DNA from: Microscilla marina ATCC 23134
GTDB lineage: Bacteria > Bacteroidota > Bacteroidia > Cytophagales > Microscillaceae
Length of the DNA: 64,000 nucleotides
Reading direction: 5' to 3'
NCBI RefSeq assembly: GCF_000169175.1
Contig: NZ_AAWS01000012.1
Span: forward strand, 173,171-237,170
A program made the translations under genes and the position numbers. The stretch's first letter is position 1, and each line of letters begins with the position of its first letter. The notes beneath the pieces are model-generated. The model saw only the letters and a program-made list of their open reading frames with translations, had not been told where the DNA came from and searched no databases. Shown piece by piece: positions 39,842 to 49,219 of the stretch.

Positions 39842-42460
39842 TTATCGCCCAAACTGGTCAAATGTAAAAGTAATGTAATACATTCCTCCAATAGCTGCGG
39901 CCCCCAATGCCTGGGTATAGTATTGGTTGAAAATATTAGAACCACCAATTTTAGCCGTAAACCCCTGGCGTACCTTATAAGTCAATTGGGCATCAAATGT
40001 GTTGAATGTACCTATTTTACCCGTAATTGTTTGTCCACTTAGGTTAAATAAGAAATCAAACTCACTTTGCCATCTCCATGCCAGGTTAAACCCTAACTTG
40101 TCAGTTAACTTGCGGTTACCAAACGAAAGGTTCACTTTATGCTCAGGAGTGTTAAAACTGGGGGCAAAACCTACTGGTAGCTCATCAACCAACGTAGTCC
40201 ATGTATAATTAGCACTTGCGGTAAAACCTTTGCCAAAGGTATAGTTTGTACCAAAAGTAGCTCCTTGGGTACTAAATGTTCCTGGCAGGTTTTCATAAAA
40301 AGCATAAATCACTCCGTCAGAAGCCAATACCCCTCTGGACAAATCTAAGCCAATAAAGTTGGTATAAGTATTTCGGTTGTAGCTTGCATCTACAAACAAG
40401 GCAGGAGTGAGCATTCCTTTATAACCAAATTCAATAGAGGTAACTTCTTCTGGTTGTACAAACGGTACAGTAATCGGTTCGCCTGTGGCACTAAACGTGT
40501 TTATATCAAACCTGGTTCCAGTATGAGCAGCATCCTGAAAACCTTGTCTACCCCCGGCAAGTACCAATGCACCAGGTACTATAGGGAAAAAGATGGATTG
40601 TTCCTGAAAAATTGGATTTTTAAAGCCTGTTTGGTAAGAGGCACGGAAGTTATGCTGTTTGGTAGGGCTAAACACCAAAGAGGCTCTGGGAGTAATCAGG
40701 CCATCAAAGAATTCGCTCTTGTCATAACGCCCAGAAGCTACTACCTTCAATTTCTCATCAAGAAATGATTTGGTTACTTGAATATACCCACCTATGTCAT
40801 AATAACTTACTGGTCCTTTGTCTCCTCTGTCGTCAAAGATAGTTCCGTTTGATTCTACCTGAAAACGACGGTAACTGGCGCCTACGGTTACCCCTACCAC
40901 ATCGTTGAACAACGAGGTAAAATCATATTGCCCTTCTACGTGAGTAATGCGTCCTTCTTCTATAAAAGCACCTCCACCTTCGGCAGGTATTTTATTTCTG
41001 ATGGTTTCAAATTCAGGCGAACTCATGGTCAAACGTCCTTTATCTGCGGCTGCACGCGCCAAGGCGTGGTTTCCACCGTTGCTGTTGTAAGCCGTAGTGT
41101 AATCGGTAAGCCAGGTAGTATTGTCTTTACTCTGGTTTTGCAATGAGGTGGCAGCCGTACTTAAATCATAAGAGCCAGACCCCATTCTTTGGTCCATATT
41201 GTAAGCTCGCAAGAAAAAATTACTTCCTTTTAATTCTAATTTGTTAATCACAAACTGAGGACGGTAACTATAACGGTTACCTCCGCTCAATACCCCATTA
41301 CCATCTGCATACTTGACCATATAAGATGCTTCAATCTTATCTGTAATACGGTAGTATAGTGTAGCATCTGCTCTGATATTTTGCACATTATAGTCAGTAA
41401 GCTCAGATTCTTTGTAGCCAGTACGGTGAATGTTCACCCCACCTACTTGCCCAATCGCTGCTTCATCACCATAGGTGTTGATAGCATTCCCATTGATAGG
41501 GGTTTCGTTACTACTGCTTACCGCAAACAACCTGTCATTGTTTAGTGATAGTAAACGTTGGTCGTTGGCTGCCCAGTCTCTAGCCCTTAGATAAGAAAAG
41601 TTTACCTTGACCGCGAATTTATCTGATAGTTTCTTGCCATAACGCAACGCAATTTCAGAATAAGGAGTGGCTTCTTCGTCTACCGTTGTCGTATTTACAT
41701 TATTAAAGCCTTGCTTCATCTGTACAGTAAGCCCTTCGTAAAAGAAAGGGTTTTTACTGGTCATGTTCATTACTCCATTAAAAGCATTGGGTCCATACAG
41801 AGCAGATGCCGCTCCAGGCTGAATCTCAACACTCTCTACGTCTATGTCGTGAATGCCCGCGATGTTTCCAAAAGGAATACTCAAAGAAGGTGTTTGCATG
41901 TCCATTCCATCAAAACGCTGTACAAAACGGGTTTGGTAAGGACCACCAAAACCGCGGGCGTTAACCATTTTGATCAACATTCCACTAGGCACCAAATCTA
42001 CCCCTTTCATATTTGCCAATCCATCATAGAAATTGTCAGCGGGAGTATTTTTTATATCCAGAATATCCATTTTTTCAATAGATACTGGCGATTGTAAAAT
42101 GCTTTCTTCTACCCTTGAGGCCGTCACCACTACCTGCATAGTAACAGATATTTCTTCTTTAAGGGTTATATCTAGGTTTTGGCTACTGTTAGAGACGTCT
42201 ATTATCTGAGTTTCGTAGCCTACCCCAGAAACTTGAACCTTGAACGGTGGAGCAGTATTGGTAGTAAAGGTAAACTTTCCGTCTAAGTTGGTAGCAGCAC
42301 CAGTTACAGTACCTTTTACGATGACATTGATACCAACGAGTCCTTCACCGTTTTCATCTTTGACTGTACCTGATACAGTGGTCTGGGCAAAACTGGCAAA
42401 ACTTACAAGTGTGAAAGATAAAAATAGCACACCTGTAATTTTATTGAATATGTGCTTCAT
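39842..42460 (-). CDS. TonB-dependent receptor, tandem copy 2
   Basis: This 872-residue receptor is nearly identical to the product of 36471-39089, with the same domain order: signal peptide, CarboxypepD_reg-like domain, plug, barrel ending in TFDQFGR. Differences are scattered conservative substitutions, for example KEEISVTMQ for KDQISVTMQ, SGGNRYSYR for SGANRYSYR, and FNLSGQTITGKIGT for FALSGQNITGTIGT. These suggest the copies have been diverging, possibly in ligand-contact loops. It is divergent from a two-component system 582 bases away that could control it. Confidence 0.94.
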   Translation of the reverse strand: MKHIFNKITGVLFLSFTLVSFASFAQTTVSGTVKDENGEGLVGINVIVKGTVTGAATNLDGKFTFTTNTAPPFKVQVSGVGYETQIIDVSNSSQNLDITLKEEISVTMQVVVTASRVEESILQSPVSIEKMDILDIKNTPADNFYDGLANMKGVDLVPSGMLIKMVNARGFGGPYQTRFVQRFDGMDMQTPSLSIPFGNIAGIHDIDVESVEIQPGAASALYGPNAFNGVMNMTSKNPFFYEGLTVQMKQGFNNVNTTTVDEEATPYSEIALRYGKKLSDKFAVKVNFSYLRARDWAANDQRLLSLNNDRLFAVSSSNETPINGNAINTYGDEAAIGQVGGVNIHRTGYKESELTDYNVQNIRADATLYYRITDKIEASYMVKYADGNGVLSGGNRYSYRPQFVINKLELKGSNFFLRAYNMDQRMGSGSYDLSTAATSLQNQSKDNTTWLTDYTTAYNSNGGNHALARAAADKGRLTMSSPEFETIRNKIPAEGGGAFIEEGRITHVEGQYDFTSLFNDVVGVTVGASYRRFQVESNGTIFDDRGDKGPVSYYDIGGYIQVTKSFLDEKLKVVASGRYDKSEFFDGLITPRASLVFSPTKQHNFRASYQTGFKNPIFQEQSIFFPIVPGALVLAGGRQGFQDAAHTGTRFDINTFSATGEPITVPFVQPEEVTSIEFGYKGMLTPALFVDASYNRNTYTNFIGLDLSRGVLASDGVIYAFYENLPGTFSTQGATFGTNYTFGKGFTASANYTWTTLVDELPVGFAPSFNTPEHKVNLSFGNRKLTDKLGFNLAWRWQSEFDFLFNLSGQTITGKIGTFNTFDAQLTYKVRQGFTAKIGGSNIFNQYYTQALGAAAIGGMYYITFTFDQFGR

Positions 42461-42776
42461 AAAATATTGAGTTTAACAAGTATATAATAAAAAACCATTT
42501 TTAATTACATCTAGTATTCGAGATAATTTGCAAAGAGGTATAAGTTGCCGGATTGTTCACACTGCTAGTCTGACCTTGTCTCAATAACCCTAATTCGGCA
42601 CATGCATAGTACTGGTAAGCTGTTTTTTCAAAAAGATGAAACATTTATGAAGGATCACTCGTTAAATATACGTTTTTCGCATATATTAGAGTATTTAATC
42701 GCAATATCTAGTCTTATGGTGTCAATAATAAACAATTATTATTCTAAATTCACATTTTAGAGAATATTATTTAATC
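42461..42776 (-). repeat. Duplicated upstream region of receptor copy 2
   Basis: The second copy of the receptor promoter and leader region (see 39090-39405). Similarity fades near 42776, which marks one edge of the duplicated segment. Confidence 0.88.
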
Positions 42777-43042
42777 CTCATTAATTCTTTTCTTTCATAA
42801 AAACTTACATCTTTTTACTTCCCTTTCTTATTCGTTAAGCACGGTTGAACAAGCATTTTTACACCTCCCAAAAGTGCAATACATTACTTGATTTTTATTC
42901 AGGGAATAACACTTGTGCTTTATATGAATTATTGTACTTTTTTTATATTTAATTTATACATTGAAGCATAAACTTACATATTACTACAGATTTTATTCAG
43001 AATTGTTCTGTAAATTTATTCTCTAACTTCTGACGTGAAAAA
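42777..43042 (+). promoter_or_regulatory. Region upstream of the response-regulator gene
   Basis: Two similar blocks, GATTTTTATTCAGGGAATAA near 42889 and GATTTTATTCAGAATTGTTC near 42989, lie about 100 bases apart. The second includes the short palindrome CAGAATTGTTCTG (42998-43010). They are candidate binding sites for the adjacent OmpR-type regulator; no consensus promoter was identified with confidence. Confidence 0.35.
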
Positions 43043-43720
43043 ATGAAAATTTTAATAGTGGAAGATGAGCAACAACTTACTGCAGCCTTGGTGAGTTACC
43101 TCAAAAATGAAGGGTATGTATGCGAGAGTGTATTGAACTTTGAGCAAGCAACCGAGAAGGTTCACCTATATGATTATGACATTGTGATTCTGGACATTGG
43201 TTTGCCCGATGGTAACGGCTTAGACCTGCTTAAACTCTTGAAAAAGTTACGCTCTCAGGCGGGAGTACTCATTATTTCTGCTAAGAATTCGTTGGATGAT
43301 AAGCTGGCTGGATTAGATTTGGGGGCAGACGATTACATTACCAAACCTTTTCACCTGGCTGAGCTCAACGCCCGCATCAAATCTATATTACGTCGTAGAA
43401 ACTTTGAAGGCAACCATGAAGTGATATTTCAAGAGATCAGGGTAAATACTGACAAGTTTGAAACGCTGGTAAATGGACAGTTGGTGGTGCTTACTCAAAA
43501 AGAACAAGAGTTATTATTGTATTTTATTAGCAATAAAAACCGGGTGCTTACTAAAGAGTCGATAGCAGAACATTTATGGGGCGACCACATGGACATGGCT
43601 GATTCTTTTGACTTTATCTATACACACATCAAGAATCTACGCCGTAAAATCGCTCAAAAAGGAGGTAAAAACTATTTACAGACAGTGTATGGCATTGGGT
43701 ACAAGTTTACTAGTATTTGA
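43043..43720 (+). CDS. OmpR-family response regulator
   Basis: The 225-residue protein has a receiver domain with phosphoacceptor D51 (VILDIGLPDGNG), acidic pair E7/D8, switch S80 and K102 (YITKPF). Its C-terminal winged helix (about 130-225) has LTQKEQELLLYF, LTKESIAEHLWGDH and IYTHIKNLRRKIAQKGGKNY, with the usual YGIGYKF ending. It is activated by the sensor kinase whose likely start is 36 bases after its stop. A probable target is the divergent TonB-dependent receptor pair. Confidence 0.95.
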   Translation: MKILIVEDEQQLTAALVSYLKNEGYVCESVLNFEQATEKVHLYDYDIVILDIGLPDGNGLDLLKLLKKLRSQAGVLIISAKNSLDDKLAGLDLGADDYITKPFHLAELNARIKSILRRRNFEGNHEVIFQEIRVNTDKFETLVNGQLVVLTQKEQELLLYFISNKNRVLTKESIAEHLWGDHMDMADSFDFIYTHIKNLRRKIAQKGGKNYLQTVYGIGYKFTSI

Positions 43721-43756
43721 TTAACCCAAGTGACCATACACAAGATATACTTACCA

Positions 43757-45097
43757 ATGAAATTACTCACTAAAACTACTATTTATTATGTACTGATTGC
43801 CACGCTTGTATTTGGCGTGGGGGGCACTGTTACCTATTACACAGTGTTATCGCTTATCAATGAAGACATCAGCGAATACTTTGATCGGAAAGAATTGAAC
43901 TATATGACTAAAATAGCTTCAGGAAGGTTTACTCCTCGTACTCATAAAACTCACGGACATAGCCACCATAAGGGGGTAAAACACGACTACTTTCATCATC
44001 ACTTCGAAGAAACTGACCAAAACCTCAAGTTATTTCACTATGGCAAAAGCCACAACATTTACCAATTTATTACACCACCAGCCAAAATAACTTCTGAAAT
44101 AAACGATACAACTTTGACAATGGGGGAGTGGCAGATCAGTGTTAGACGTAAATGTGTGGTGCGAAAAGTGAAAAATGCCTACTATAAAATATGTATCTAT
44201 AAATCTTTAGAAGAAGCTGACGATGAAATAGAAGCTGTCATTGGTACTGTAGTTTACTTGTTTGTATCGTTGCTTATAGTAATGTTGGTCGCAAACTATT
44301 ATTTATCACGTCGTTTATTGCAGCCTTTTCACCAAACACTTGGTGCTATCAAGGGTTTTAGGGTAACCAATACTGCCCCTCTTGAGCTTCAACAGTCAAA
44401 TATTCTCGAGTTTGAGGAGTTGAACACTTTAGTACTTGATATGACAGATAAAATAAGGGACGATTACCGAAATTTGAAAGAGTTTACCGAAAACGCTTCC
44501 CATGAGATACAAACCCCTTTGGCAATTATTAAATCCAAAATAGAACTTTTGATCCAGTCATCGCTGAATGATGAGCAAATGCAACATCTGCAATCTATTT
44601 ATGAGGTGTCTAACCGACTGTCGAAAATAAACAAAGCATTGTTGTTATTGGCTAAAATAGAAAACCAGCAATTTCAGCAAACCCATACTATTGATTTGGG
44701 CGAATTGGTAACAAAGCACCTGCAAAACTTTCAGGAGTTGATAGAAATGAAAAATATTTGTTTGAAAACCGACCTGCAAACAAGTGCTCAAATTAGCTTT
44801 AACCCAGTATTGGCCGATGTGCTCATTTCCAATTTGTTGAGCAATGCCATTAGGCATAACTATCAAGGAGGGGAAATTATAGTAGGCTTGACACACAATG
44901 TACTGAAGATAAATAACACTGGCACAACAGATGGTATCAAGGGTGAGGCAATGTTTGAACGTTTTAAAAAAGGGAATAATGCCAACAACTCGGTGGGTTT
45001 GGGGTTATCCATTGTAAAAAAAATATGTGATACCAATCAAATAGACATTGTGCATTTGTACAGGACGAGCGTGCATGAGTTCCAAATAACGTTTTAG
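43757..45097 (+). CDS. Sensor histidine kinase with His-rich periplasmic loop
   Basis: The start at 43757 (MKLLTKTTIYYVLIATLVFG) places TM1 at the N-terminus; the frame is open 9 codons earlier. In the 446-residue product, TM1 is about 8-30 and TM2 about 162-185. The loop between them has a striking cluster, THKTHGHSHHKGVKHDYFHH, with eight His in 20 residues and a ninth immediately after (about 62-82). The H-box is FTENASHEIQTPLAI (His 249), the N-box LISNLLSNAIRHN and the G-box GLGLSIVKKIC. The His cluster suggests sensing of a transition metal such as Zn, Cu or Ni (inference). Confidence 0.93.
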   Translation: MKLLTKTTIYYVLIATLVFGVGGTVTYYTVLSLINEDISEYFDRKELNYMTKIASGRFTPRTHKTHGHSHHKGVKHDYFHHHFEETDQNLKLFHYGKSHNIYQFITPPAKITSEINDTTLTMGEWQISVRRKCVVRKVKNAYYKICIYKSLEEADDEIEAVIGTVVYLFVSLLIVMLVANYYLSRRLLQPFHQTLGAIKGFRVTNTAPLELQQSNILEFEELNTLVLDMTDKIRDDYRNLKEFTENASHEIQTPLAIIKSKIELLIQSSLNDEQMQHLQSIYEVSNRLSKINKALLLLAKIENQQFQQTHTIDLGELVTKHLQNFQELIEMKNICLKTDLQTSAQISFNPVLADVLISNLLSNAIRHNYQGGEIIVGLTHNVLKINNTGTTDGIKGEAMFERFKKGNNANNSVGLGLSIVKKICDTNQIDIVHLYRTSVHEFQITF

Positions 45098-45108
45098 CGC
45101 TTGAATTT

Positions 45109-45224
45109 GCTTCTAACTATCAAATTTGTAAACAACTGAAAATAAATACTTTACAAACTTGATGGCTCCCTATGGAATAGGGAATAGCTTGCGACTTGTC
45201 GCTTAAAGTTTGCCCCCTGTCGGG
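45109..45224 (+). repeat. GCGACTTGTCGC-type dispersed unit, copy 1
   Basis: A unit running from GCTTCTAACTATCAAAT through CTTGCGACTTGTCGCTTAAA to a GCCCCCTGTCGGGG hairpin. It matches 56291-56398 over most of its length and 45225-45387 at its ends. It lies just after the histidine kinase stop, so the final hairpin may act as its terminator. An adjoining second unit follows directly, giving a tandem pair. Confidence 0.75.
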
Positions 45225-45387
45225 GCTTCTAACTACGCTTTTTGTAAGTTACTGAAAATCAACGTGATACAAAAGTGTAGTTACTTGTGAACCGAATCTA
45301 CAGCTTGCTGTGATGAGCTCAACGGAGTTAAACAGGGTCTAGCTTGCAACTTGTCGCTTGAAGCTTGCCCCTGTCGGGGCTTTTAAC
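45225..45387 (+). repeat. GCGACTTGTCGC-type dispersed unit, copy 2 (longer)
   Basis: It begins GCTTCTAACTACGC and ends CTTGCAACTTGTCGCTTGAA, then a GCCCCTGTCGGGGC hairpin and TTTT. The middle is enlarged by a segment with GTGAACCGAATC and GATGAGCTCAACGGAGTTAA. This segment resembles the reverse complement of the 27-base insertion in the element at 50289-50534. The following 340 bases up to 45728 hold no recognised gene. Confidence 0.7.
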
Positions 45388-45728
45388 AAACCCAATATCA
45401 CAATTTTCTTCAAGAGTTGTGCAACTTAATAGTGGGCAACCACATCTATACTATAAGCACCTTCTACAGTTACCCAAAGAACTCGTCTTTTACCCAGGGA
45501 TTCTACAAACAATATACTTGACCCTTTGTAACACTCTTTTTTGTGTAGCCCTGCCCCCAATATAAAAAACAGGCAAGCATTTTAAGCATTAAAAAAGTGA
45601 GCCAGCAAGGTAAAAGTGGTCATTTTTGCTTACATCCCAAAAGTCAACGCGAGTTCAAAGTCTAAATCTTTACATTTTTGTTATATTAAAAATATTTTGA
45701 TCATCTATTCATTTAGATACTGTCTACC

Positions 45729-47603
45729 GTGAAGATAACCAAAGCAATTTTTTGTATCATTATTGGGTTTTTGGGTACAGTTACTGCCCAAACACTGCCC
45801 AACGATTCCTGGCAAAAAACGCAAGCCAATGGCAAAGGTACAATCACTGTACTGTGGCACGACGCCAAACCCTTTCATTATTATGATGAAGCAGGCAAGC
45901 ATACTGGCATCGATCATGACCTGATGGTAGCGATGACACGTTTTGTTGAAGCCAAATACAAAGTAAAACTTGACATACAATGGCACAAAGCCCAAACTTA
46001 TGCCGAATTTTATAACAGTATAAAGGATGGAACTGGAGGTATATTTGGAGCTGCGGCATTCTCAATTACTCCTGAGCGTAAAAAAGTCATGCGCTTTTCG
46101 CCAACTTATATGCCCGATATTGAAATTATTGTGTCACACCCTGAGTTGCCCACTTTTAACAGCATTGGGGAGTTGATCAACTCTCCTGATTTTACAAAAT
46201 ATACTGCTGTTTCGGTTAAAAATACCACCTTTGACAAAAGCCTTGTAGCACTCAAAAACAAGTTAGCCCCCAACTTGTCAGTAAAGTATGTTACCAATAC
46301 TCACGAGATTGTTCAAACAATCAACCAAAACCCCTATCACTTTGGCTACATACATTTGCCCATATATGCCTTGGCGCTAAAAAATGGCTTACGCCTGAAA
46401 CGCCAAAAACTTTTACAGATTCAACGGGAGGGGTATGCAGTGATGTATCCGCTAAAAAGTGACTGGGGAAAGGTGATAGAGGAATTTTTTAATAGTACTG
46501 AGTTTAAACCCTTGATTAACAAGGTTACCAAGCAACACGTGGGCACGCAGGTAAAAGACCTGATATGGGATGTATCGGCAAAAAACAATAAAGAACTTGC
46601 TTTACTTACTAAAGAAAATGAGCTGCAAAGCCTACGCCTTAAGAAAAATCAGCTAGAGATAGAACAAAGCAAACTGCGCTTAGAACGACAGGCTTTTTAC
46701 CAGGTAATGCTCATTGTGGGGGTGGTGATTATACTTATTCTGGGAGTGGTGCTTTATAGTCGTTATCAGATCAAGCAAAGGAGCAATCAAGCATTGCGGG
46801 ACAAAAATACTGAAATAAAAAAACAACGGGATGAAATAGAGCTAATGCATACCGAGCTCAAGGATAGTATTTCGTATGCACAACAAATTCAACAGGCAAT
46901 GATGCCTCACCAAACTCGGCTTACTCAGGCATTTCCCGAAAATTTTGTCATTTATCGCCCCAAGGAGATGCTCAGTGGTAATTTTTATTGGCTCAATGAC
47001 CGACAAAACTTAAAACTACTTGCTGTAGCCGACTGTGCCGGACGTGGAGTACCAGGGGCTTTTCTTACAATGATGGGTACTTTGATGCTTAATCATGTGG
47101 TAAGAGAGAGTAAGCGTACCACCCCAGAAGATGCACTCACGTTGATGGATAAACTAGTGCAGCGTACCTTGACTTCTGATGCGGCAAACCTGGCCATTGA
47201 TATTTCGCTATGCTGCATAGATTATCACAAAAAAATAATCAAATTTACTGGTGCTCATAGTTCACTTTTTATAGTAAATAACGGGAGGTTGAAACAAATT
47301 CAAGGAGATAAACATCCGGTAGGTAAAGGTTTGTACAATGCTAAAAATCCATTGACGATGAACCTGATTGAGTTTGAAAAAGGGGATGTATTGTATTTGT
47401 TAACCAATGGTTTTCAGAACCAACTTGGTGGAAATAATGGGCATAATAAAAAGTTTATGCTTCTTAGAATCAAAGATTTACTGGTAGAAATTAACAGTCA
47501 GCCGTTGGAGGAACAAAAGCAACGCCTCGAAAATGAACTGGAAAAATGGCGAGGACAAAATGAACAAACTGATGATATTTTGATGTTGGGCGTACAGCTT
47601 TAG
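45729..47603 (+). CDS. Periplasmic SBP3 sensor - TM - SpoIIE-type (PPM) protein with degenerate metal site
   Basis: The 624-residue protein has a signal peptide (1-21) and a family-3 solute-binding domain (about 38-260, ITVLWHDAKPFHYYDEAGKH, FSITPERKKVMRFSPTY). A coiled coil, TM (about 323-343), second coiled coil and a SpoIIE phosphatase domain (about 380-624) follow. In the last, expected metal-site Asp residues are changed: the GDFYW motif is SGNFYW (N418), DGHG is D435-CAGRG, and the (S/T)DG motif is TNG (N560). Only D435 and the final TDD (615-616) remain. It therefore may not hydrolyse phosphoprotein and could act as a binding pseudophosphatase. Its partner is unknown; SiaC is a candidate. 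Confidence 0.88.
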   Translation: MKITKAIFCIIIGFLGTVTAQTLPNDSWQKTQANGKGTITVLWHDAKPFHYYDEAGKHTGIDHDLMVAMTRFVEAKYKVKLDIQWHKAQTYAEFYNSIKDGTGGIFGAAAFSITPERKKVMRFSPTYMPDIEIIVSHPELPTFNSIGELINSPDFTKYTAVSVKNTTFDKSLVALKNKLAPNLSVKYVTNTHEIVQTINQNPYHFGYIHLPIYALALKNGLRLKRQKLLQIQREGYAVMYPLKSDWGKVIEEFFNSTEFKPLINKVTKQHVGTQVKDLIWDVSAKNNKELALLTKENELQSLRLKKNQLEIEQSKLRLERQAFYQVMLIVGVVIILILGVVLYSRYQIKQRSNQALRDKNTEIKKQRDEIELMHTELKDSISYAQQIQQAMMPHQTRLTQAFPENFVIYRPKEMLSGNFYWLNDRQNLKLLAVADCAGRGVPGAFLTMMGTLMLNHVVRESKRTTPEDALTLMDKLVQRTLTSDAANLAIDISLCCIDYHKKIIKFTGAHSSLFIVNNGRLKQIQGDKHPVGKGLYNAKNPLTMNLIEFEKGDVLYLLTNGFQNQLGGNNGHNKKFMLLRIKDLLVEINSQPLEEQKQRLENELEKWRGQNEQTDDILMLGVQL

Positions 47604-48394
47604 TTCAAGGTAAATTCTATAGGTATAGTAAACTTGGTATTTACAGCTACACCTCTTTGTTTGCCTGGTATCCATTTAGGTGCAGTTTTTAATACCCGTA
47701 TTGCTTCTTCGTTACATCCTGCCCCAACGCCTTTCAATACTTTGAAGTGAGTAAGGTATCCTTCTTTTGTAACAATAAACTTAACGAAAACACTGCCCTC
47801 GATACCTAGGCGGCGTGCTTGACTGGGGTACACAAGGTTTTTGCGCACATACTTGTAAAATGCTGGATACCCTCCAACAGGCTGGGGGCGTTGCTCGATA
47901 AAAAGTATACATTTAATGACCTGATTGCCACCACAACTTATCATAGGATCAGGCGAGCCAACAATGGGCTCTGGAGGTATAGGCAAGTCACACGATAAGA
48001 CGGCAAGATCAACATCTTTCACTTCTTCTATTATCAACTCCTTGGCTGGTGTGGGTACAAAAGGCGTAGGTAAAAGCTTTTGACCAAAATCTTCTTCAGA
48101 CTCAAACTTTTGATACTTGTTTGCCTTTTTTATCTGGTGGTTTACGGGCACAATTGCCGGAGAAGGCACCGCAGGTGCGGGTAAGAGCTTTAGAGCAATT
48201 ACTTCATGTTGATCAGGGTTGGTTATATCAATAGAAGGTGGGGCTATTTGTACCTTCCATTCAAACGCCACTATAGTTACAAAACAAGCCAAGGCAAAAC
48301 CTATGGCAAAAAACAGCCCCCCGTTTTCGGTAAGGCTGTTTATACTATGCGATCGCTTATTTATATCACTGGGTTTGTTCAACTTATTTTCCAT
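47600..48394 (-). CDS. TonB energy-transducing protein 1
   Basis: The 264-residue protein has one N-terminal TM (about 26-47, GLFFAIGFALACFVTIVAFEWK), a Pro/Lys-containing periplasmic spacer and a C-terminal TonB domain. The domain has PAFYKYVRKNLVYPSQARRLGIEGSVFVKF, LKGVGAGCNEEAIRVLKTAPKWIPGKQRGVAVN and IPIEF, as in the Bacteroidota TonB family. An unusual Cys-containing stretch (MISCGGNQVIKCI) precedes it. It transduces proton-motive force to outer-membrane receptors with ExbB/ExbD, which are not in the window. Its 3' end overlaps the convergent SpoIIE gene by 4 bases. Confidence 0.93.
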   Translation of the reverse strand: MENKLNKPSDINKRSHSINSLTENGGLFFAIGFALACFVTIVAFEWKVQIAPPSIDITNPDQHEVIALKLLPAPAVPSPAIVPVNHQIKKANKYQKFESEEDFGQKLLPTPFVPTPAKELIIEEVKDVDLAVLSCDLPIPPEPIVGSPDPMISCGGNQVIKCILFIEQRPQPVGGYPAFYKYVRKNLVYPSQARRLGIEGSVFVKFIVTKEGYLTHFKVLKGVGAGCNEEAIRVLKTAPKWIPGKQRGVAVNTKFTIPIEFTLN

Positions 48395-48459
48395 TGTTCA
48401 AAATAATATTGAGTGTTCAAACGCTTATTTTATGTATGACACTTTTACTGATTTTCGTT

Positions 48460-49146
48460 TTAACGCAAGCTAAATTTAATGGGCAATGCACGACGCACTC
48501 GTACTGGATTGCCTCTTTGCTTACCAGGGTTCCAGTGAGGTGCTGCTTTCAAGACCCGTACAGCCTCTTCGTCGCAACCTGAGCCTATTCCCTTCAATAC
48601 CTTAATGTCGGTAAGGCTACCATCTTTTTCTATAATAAATTGAACCACTACTTTACCCTCTATTCCAATTCGGCGTGCTTGTGGAGGGTATTTTAGGTTT
48701 TTTTGTACATATTTATAGAACGCGGTATATCCTCCTTTAGGGGCAGCTTGCACTTCTGAGGTGAAAAAGACTGTTACGTCTGGCTTTTCTTCTTTGATCA
48801 CAGGAGGGTCTTGGTTCTTGGGTATAATGACTGCCTTGGGAGGTGCCTCTTCAGTAAATTCTACATCCAGGTTAACTTCTATGTCTTGTTCCAAGTCTTC
48901 TGTATCAGGTACTTCTACTACCTCAGGTTGTTGTATTACGGGTGGTGGCTGTTTTATATCAGTAATAGGAATCTCTATTAATTCTTCAAAAGACTCATCT
49001 TCCGTAAAGTTTACTTTTGTAATTTCTGCATACGATTTCCACTCAAAAGCTGAAATCACAAACAGGCAAGTGATCACTAGTCCTATCGTGAAAAATAAAC
49101 CTCTTTTTCGGGTCAAGTCTACTTGCGGGTTTTTTTTAGTTTCCAT
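48460..49146 (-). CDS. TonB energy-transducing protein 2
   Basis: A 228-residue paralogue of the adjacent TonB, 65 bases upstream of it in the same direction. It has TM about 16-35 (LFFTIGLVITCLFVISAFEWKS), a spacer rich in Glu/Pro/Val (QPPPVIQQPEVVEVPDTEDLE) and a TonB C-terminal domain (GYTAFYKYVQKNLKYPPQAR, EEAVRVLKAAPHWNPGKQRG). The acidic EVNLDVEFTEEAPP spacer replaces the usual Pro-Lys repeat. Two tandem TonBs near duplicated receptors suggest specialised energising of different receptors. Confidence 0.93.
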   Translation of the reverse strand: METKKNPQVDLTRKRGLFFTIGLVITCLFVISAFEWKSYAEITKVNFTEDESFEELIEIPITDIKQPPPVIQQPEVVEVPDTEDLEQDIEVNLDVEFTEEAPPKAVIIPKNQDPPVIKEEKPDVTVFFTSEVQAAPKGGYTAFYKYVQKNLKYPPQARRIGIEGKVVVQFIIEKDGSLTDIKVLKGIGSGCDEEAVRVLKAAPHWNPGKQRGNPVRVRRALPIKFSLR

Positions 49147-49219
49147 AGTGTTCCGTGTTTAGATGTAAATAATAACTTAGTTAATAGTTTTATAACTATT
49201 TTTTTAGTTGTTATAAGTC

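Noticed and set aside
45365..45565. 66-codon forward frame after the tandem repeat units
   Set aside because: It starts inside the repeat hairpin and has no family match or neighbours supporting it.
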